Below, in pieces: positions 39,982-42,971 of a stretch of 42,971 nt of DNA. Every line of letters starts with the position of its first letter. The stretch's first letter is position 1. Source of the stretch: Acidobacteriota bacterium (lineage in GTDB: Bacteria > Acidobacteriota > Terriglobia > Terriglobales > Acidobacteriaceae); the NCBI GenBank assembly GCA_021818585.1, contig JAKATU010000039.1, positions 1 through 42,971 of the forward strand. The letters are read 5' to 3'. Under the pieces are notes generated by a model, which saw nothing but the letters and a program-made list of their open reading frames with translations, did not search any database and was not told the DNA's origin. The translations under genes and the position numbers were made by a program.

Positions 39982-42825
39982 TTATTTTGCGGCGATCAAA
40001 TTGGCGAAAAGGCGGAATGCGCCCGGGACCGCCTGGTTGAGCTGGCGGTAAAGGGCGTAGGCGACATAAATATAGGTTCCCTTGCCGTAATGGGTATAGA
40101 CGAGGCCGCCGTCCTGCGGTGCCTGACCGGGGTCGTGCGTTTCGGTGAGGGCGGTGTAGTGCGAGTCCCATGAGGTGAGGAAGGAATGGCCGCGCTCTTC
40201 GATCCAGTTGTTGAAGTCAGCGGAGGTGATTTTGTTGGGGTAATTGAGGAGCGGGTCGCCGGGCTTGAGGATTTGGACGGGCTGGGTTTCAACGACGACT
40301 TCTTCCGGATTGCCACCGAGATGGATGTGATATGGCGCGGCAGATGAGAAGCGCGTGCGCTGGTACTGGACGATGAGGTTGCCGCCGCTGTGCACGTAGT
40401 TGAGCAGGCGCCGACTGTAGGTGAAGAGCGCGGAGCGGTTGGAGTAGGCACGGATACCGATGATGATTGCGTTGTACTGGCTGAGGTTTCCGGTGGCGAT
40501 ATCGGAGTCGGTGAGGAGGTTGGGATGGATGCCGATTTCAGCGAGCGCCTCGGGGACGCGATCGCCGGTGCCCATGATGTAGCCGACTTTGAGGTTGGGG
40601 ATGGTTTTGATGTCGACGCCGCGGGCGCTGTACGTGGACGGCTTGTAGAGATAGTAGGGGCGCAGGCCGGAGTAGCCGACTTGCTGGAATCCTTCCTGAT
40701 AGGTGTGGGTGTTGTCGGTGGCGACCGCCTGGATTGCGTAGCTCCGGGTGGTGAGGTCGTCGGGGTCTATGTGGAAGATGATGGATTGCGAGTCACCGGC
40801 GGCGAGGGTGAGCGGCTTGCTGAGCGGGGTGGCGGACCATCCTTGCGGGAGGTTGAGGTGAAGGTTGGCGGACTGGGTTTGCTGCGTGTTATTGCTGACG
40901 GAGACAGCGAGCGGGAAGGAATGGGAGCCGATGGGGACGACTCCGGCATGGCGGGTGAGATTGACGGAGAGTGAGGGAACGACGACGAGCGGCCAGGAGA
41001 CTTGTCCGAGGCCCAGCTCGCGGTGGGCTGTTTGGACGACCTGACCGATGCGAATGGGGACGCCGTTGTAGGTGAATTCGACCCATCCGGCGAGTGGGTA
41101 TGGGGCGAACGGGCGTCCGAGCCACCTGGGATCCTGAATGTTGTAGTGAGCCTGCTCGACGTTGGGGCGCGTGAAGTAGGGACGCGTGAAGATGGCGGTG
41201 GCGGGGACGGTGGTCTGGAAGACAGCGTCTGTTGCGGAGGCGCTGGTGGCGGGCGCGGAGATTTGTTGAACGGGCCAGTGTTCACCGTTGGGATTGGCAA
41301 GCCATGCGCGCTTGAGTTGCAGGGGGCCGTTGGGAGTAAAGCTGCTCGCGGCGGTGATGTTGACGCGGACCTGGAGGGATTCGCCACGGGTGACCCACTC
41401 GGGCGTGTTTTGCGGAACGAGGCTGCCGAAGAAGCGGCTGGAGCGCTGGGTCGTGTTCTGGCGGTAGACGCGGATCTGCAGCCCGAGAGCCTCTGCGAGC
41501 GCGGTGTTGAACTGCACGGCTTTGACGCGGAGGACGTGAGTGATGTTGGTTTTGTCGAGGGAAGAGAGATTGCTGTGATTAACGGCGGCGATGAGTCTGC
41601 GGGTTTCGCGAAGTCCAGCGGCGAGATCGAGCGCGATGGCCTCAGGATGCGTGGGCTGGTAGATTGCGTTGGCGTGGTCTACGTGAGCGCTGATTTGCTT
41701 GAGCGCGGAGACGAGGAAGGTTGTGTTGCCGGAGTGGGCGAGGGTAGCGATGCCGGCGAGGGAGGTGTTGATGCCGTCGAACATGGCTCCGTTGGGGGAT
41801 GTTTCGAGGCCGTGGTTGTATGTTTCGGCTGATTTGGGAACGCGCGAGGCGTAGAGGTGATAGCTGACGGAGGATGGTCCGGGGAGCATGGTGAATCCGC
41901 CGCCGAACTGGGATTTGTGCATGCCCCAGCCGGTGCGCGCGATCTGGATGTAGGACTGGCCGAGGAGTGGGCTCCACTGGCCCTCTTGAATTTTGACGCT
42001 GGCGGAGGGGACGTGATCGGTCCACTTCTTTGTGACGTAGTTGTAGAAGCGAATGGGTGCCCATTTGTGGGTGGCGTAGTCATACATGCCCCTGGGCCCG
42101 GGCGAGAAGAATGGCGCGCGCGCGTAGACCTTGTAGGGTGACCAGGGTGCGAGTCCGGCGGCGATTTGGCTGCGGCAAACGTCGGGATTGCCTGCGAGGG
42201 CAAATGCGCGCTGGTTCATCTCTCCGGCGACCTGATGGTGGCCGTGTCCGTCGGTGATTCCGCCTACGAAGACGGAGACGAGGATGGTGGGGCGGTAGAT
42301 GCGGACTTCGCGAAGGACATTGCAGAGGACGTTGTGGTCGCCCCATTTCTGGTGGGCTTCGGTGATGGTTTTGGAGAAGCCGTAGTCGATGAAGGGCGAG
42401 AAGATTTGTTCGGCGCCGTAGTAGCGGTCGGCGGAGAGCAGTTCGTTGGTGCGGATTAGGCCGAGGGCGTCGTTGGCGGCGGAGGACATGGCATCCTGAC
42501 CGCCTTCGCCGCGGGTAATGGTGTAGAGCTCGGTGGAGGCTCCGTCTTTGCGGGAAAGGATGGTGAGCAGGCCGCCGTCTTCGTCGTCGGGATGGGCGAC
42601 GATCATCATGACGCTGCCCCAGGTGGTGAGCTTTTTAAGGGTCTGGGCGAGGCCGTCTGCACCGCGGTCGATGGGCAAAGGCTGCGGCCATGCGGAGGCG
42701 GTGTTTTGCGTTTTCCAAGGTACGACCTGTGCGGTGAGCGTGGTGGCGGTGAAGACGGAGGCCAGCGCGAAGGCGAGCATGCGCGACAGGGTGCGGGTGA
42801 CGGCGGAGCGGCGCAGTGGTGTCAT
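39982..42825 (-). CDS. PIG-L family deacetylase with NEW3-like and ThuA-like C-terminal domains
   Basis: This 947-residue exported protein has a signal peptide (RMLAFALASVFTATTLTAQ). A LmbE/PIG-L deacetylase domain covers about 70-260, with the zinc motif MMIVAHPDDEDGG and the second motif GGITDGHGHHQVAGE. The middle (about 480-730) has Ig-like/NEW3 modules (SLQVRVNITAASSF, LNLPQGWSATPLSKPLTLAA). The last 200 residues resemble a ThuA/glutamine-amidotransferase-like fold (VGYIMGTGDRVPEALAEIGI, YNAIIIGIRAYSNRSALFTY, GGNLIVQYQ). PIG-L enzymes deacetylate N-acetylglucosaminyl compounds; here the target is probably an extracellular or periplasmic glycan or glycoconjugate. The stop is followed by a clear terminator. 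Confidence 0.88.
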   Translation of the reverse strand: MTPLRRSAVTRTLSRMLAFALASVFTATTLTAQVVPWKTQNTASAWPQPLPIDRGADGLAQTLKKLTTWGSVMMIVAHPDDEDGGLLTILSRKDGASTELYTITRGEGGQDAMSSAANDALGLIRTNELLSADRYYGAEQIFSPFIDYGFSKTITEAHQKWGDHNVLCNVLREVRIYRPTILVSVFVGGITDGHGHHQVAGEMNQRAFALAGNPDVCRSQIAAGLAPWSPYKVYARAPFFSPGPRGMYDYATHKWAPIRFYNYVTKKWTDHVPSASVKIQEGQWSPLLGQSYIQIARTGWGMHKSQFGGGFTMLPGPSSVSYHLYASRVPKSAETYNHGLETSPNGAMFDGINTSLAGIATLAHSGNTTFLVSALKQISAHVDHANAIYQPTHPEAIALDLAAGLRETRRLIAAVNHSNLSSLDKTNITHVLRVKAVQFNTALAEALGLQIRVYRQNTTQRSSRFFGSLVPQNTPEWVTRGESLQVRVNITAASSFTPNGPLQLKRAWLANPNGEHWPVQQISAPATSASATDAVFQTTVPATAIFTRPYFTRPNVEQAHYNIQDPRWLGRPFAPYPLAGWVEFTYNGVPIRIGQVVQTAHRELGLGQVSWPLVVVPSLSVNLTRHAGVVPIGSHSFPLAVSVSNNTQQTQSANLHLNLPQGWSATPLSKPLTLAAGDSQSIIFHIDPDDLTTRSYAIQAVATDNTHTYQEGFQQVGYSGLRPYYLYKPSTYSARGVDIKTIPNLKVGYIMGTGDRVPEALAEIGIHPNLLTDSDIATGNLSQYNAIIIGIRAYSNRSALFTYSRRLLNYVHSGGNLIVQYQRTRFSSAAPYHIHLGGNPEEVVVETQPVQILKPGDPLLNYPNKITSADFNNWIEERGHSFLTSWDSHYTALTETHDPGQAPQDGGLVYTHYGKGTYIYVAYALYRQLNQAVPGAFRLFANLIAAK

Positions 42826-42923
42826 GGCGGTCAGGGACAGTGTACTAGGAGCGTGTCTGAGTAATTGCGTGGAGCAGGTGCGCGGTAGTTGAAAAGCGGA
42901 GAAGAAGTTGCGAGTCTTTAGAT

Positions 42924-42971
42924 ATGGCGAAGGTCTACCGGCCGTACTTTCCTGAGCAGGATTTTCTTCTT
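42924..42971 (+). CDS. IS1182-like transposase, N-terminal fragment (runs off window)
   Basis: An ATG at 42924 opens 16 codons to the window end, MAKVYRPYFPEQDFLL. This matches my memory of the beginning of IS1182/IS5-type transposases (MxKxxRPYxPxQxxLLPPS). The element's left end should lie between the PIG-L start and here, but no inverted repeat can be confirmed without the far end. The call rests on very few residues. Confidence 0.55.
   Translation, partial: MAKVYRPYFPEQDFLL

Noticed and set aside
1..42971. CRISPR array or complete prophage
   Set aside because: No regularly spaced direct repeats with unique spacers and no phage structural genes were seen; mobile traits are limited to the two ends.

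Overview
The window looks like a chromosomal segment of a high-GC Gram-negative bacterium, most likely Acidobacteriota of the Acidobacteriaceae group (Terriglobus, Granulicella, Edaphobacter and relatives). This rests on the style of the proteins: Tat-exported DsrE-like and ferritin-like proteins, a coiled-coil porin, the PIG-L/ThuA-like fusion and short intergenic repeats. It is an inference, since no rRNA is present. Most genes lie on the minus strand.

Layout. Positions 1-1440 are a mobile-element scar: the start of one tyrosine recombinase overlaps the 3' part of another, which is joined head to head to the 3' part of an ArdC-like HExxH antirestriction gene and an intact DUF6908-like gene. 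Positions 1796-6260 carry a giant FAD/Fe-S 2-hydroxyacid dehydrogenase, a lipoprotein and an enoyl-CoA hydratase. Positions 6527-11188 hold a periplasmic redox locus: a Tat-exported ferritin-like protein, a TsdA-like dihaem cytochrome c, an orphan ModA-like binding protein and two Tat-exported DsrE-like paralogues. Positions 11620-15986 hold ychF, a HIT protein, two membrane proteins and hemL. A decayed CusB-type efflux adaptor (16081-16900) precedes a secreted protein, a short RodZ-like protein and an orphan MacB/FtsX-type permease. Positions 19888-22067 form the rpsP-khpA-rimM-trmD operon. Positions 22458-31108 hold an arylsulfotransferase-like lipoprotein, a SPOR protein, slipin, NfeD protease, TPR protein, GT39 glycosyltransferase and a DUF3467 protein, followed by tRNA-Leu(UAG). 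Positions 31621-33476 form a riboswitch-controlled operon: a SAM-I aptamer, a threonine-synthase-like enzyme, a MoaD/ThiS-like sulfur carrier ending in GGCN, and a terminator. Then come an aminotransferase, a twice-frameshifted OlsB-like acyltransferase pseudogene, a small basic protein with dut, a divergent cupin/SDR pair, a porin behind a PHO-box-like array, and a large PIG-L deacetylase. The last 48 bases begin an IS1182-like transposase.

The two most interesting systems are (i) the SAM-riboswitch/ThrC-like/MoaD-like operon, which points to protein-thiocarboxylate-dependent homocysteine or methionine synthesis, not ordinary threonine synthesis, and (ii) the exported DsrE-DsrE-binding protein-TsdA cluster, which points to an undescribed periplasmic sulfur-oxyanion system. 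Two families of intergenic palindromic repeats and three decayed genes show active genome turnover.
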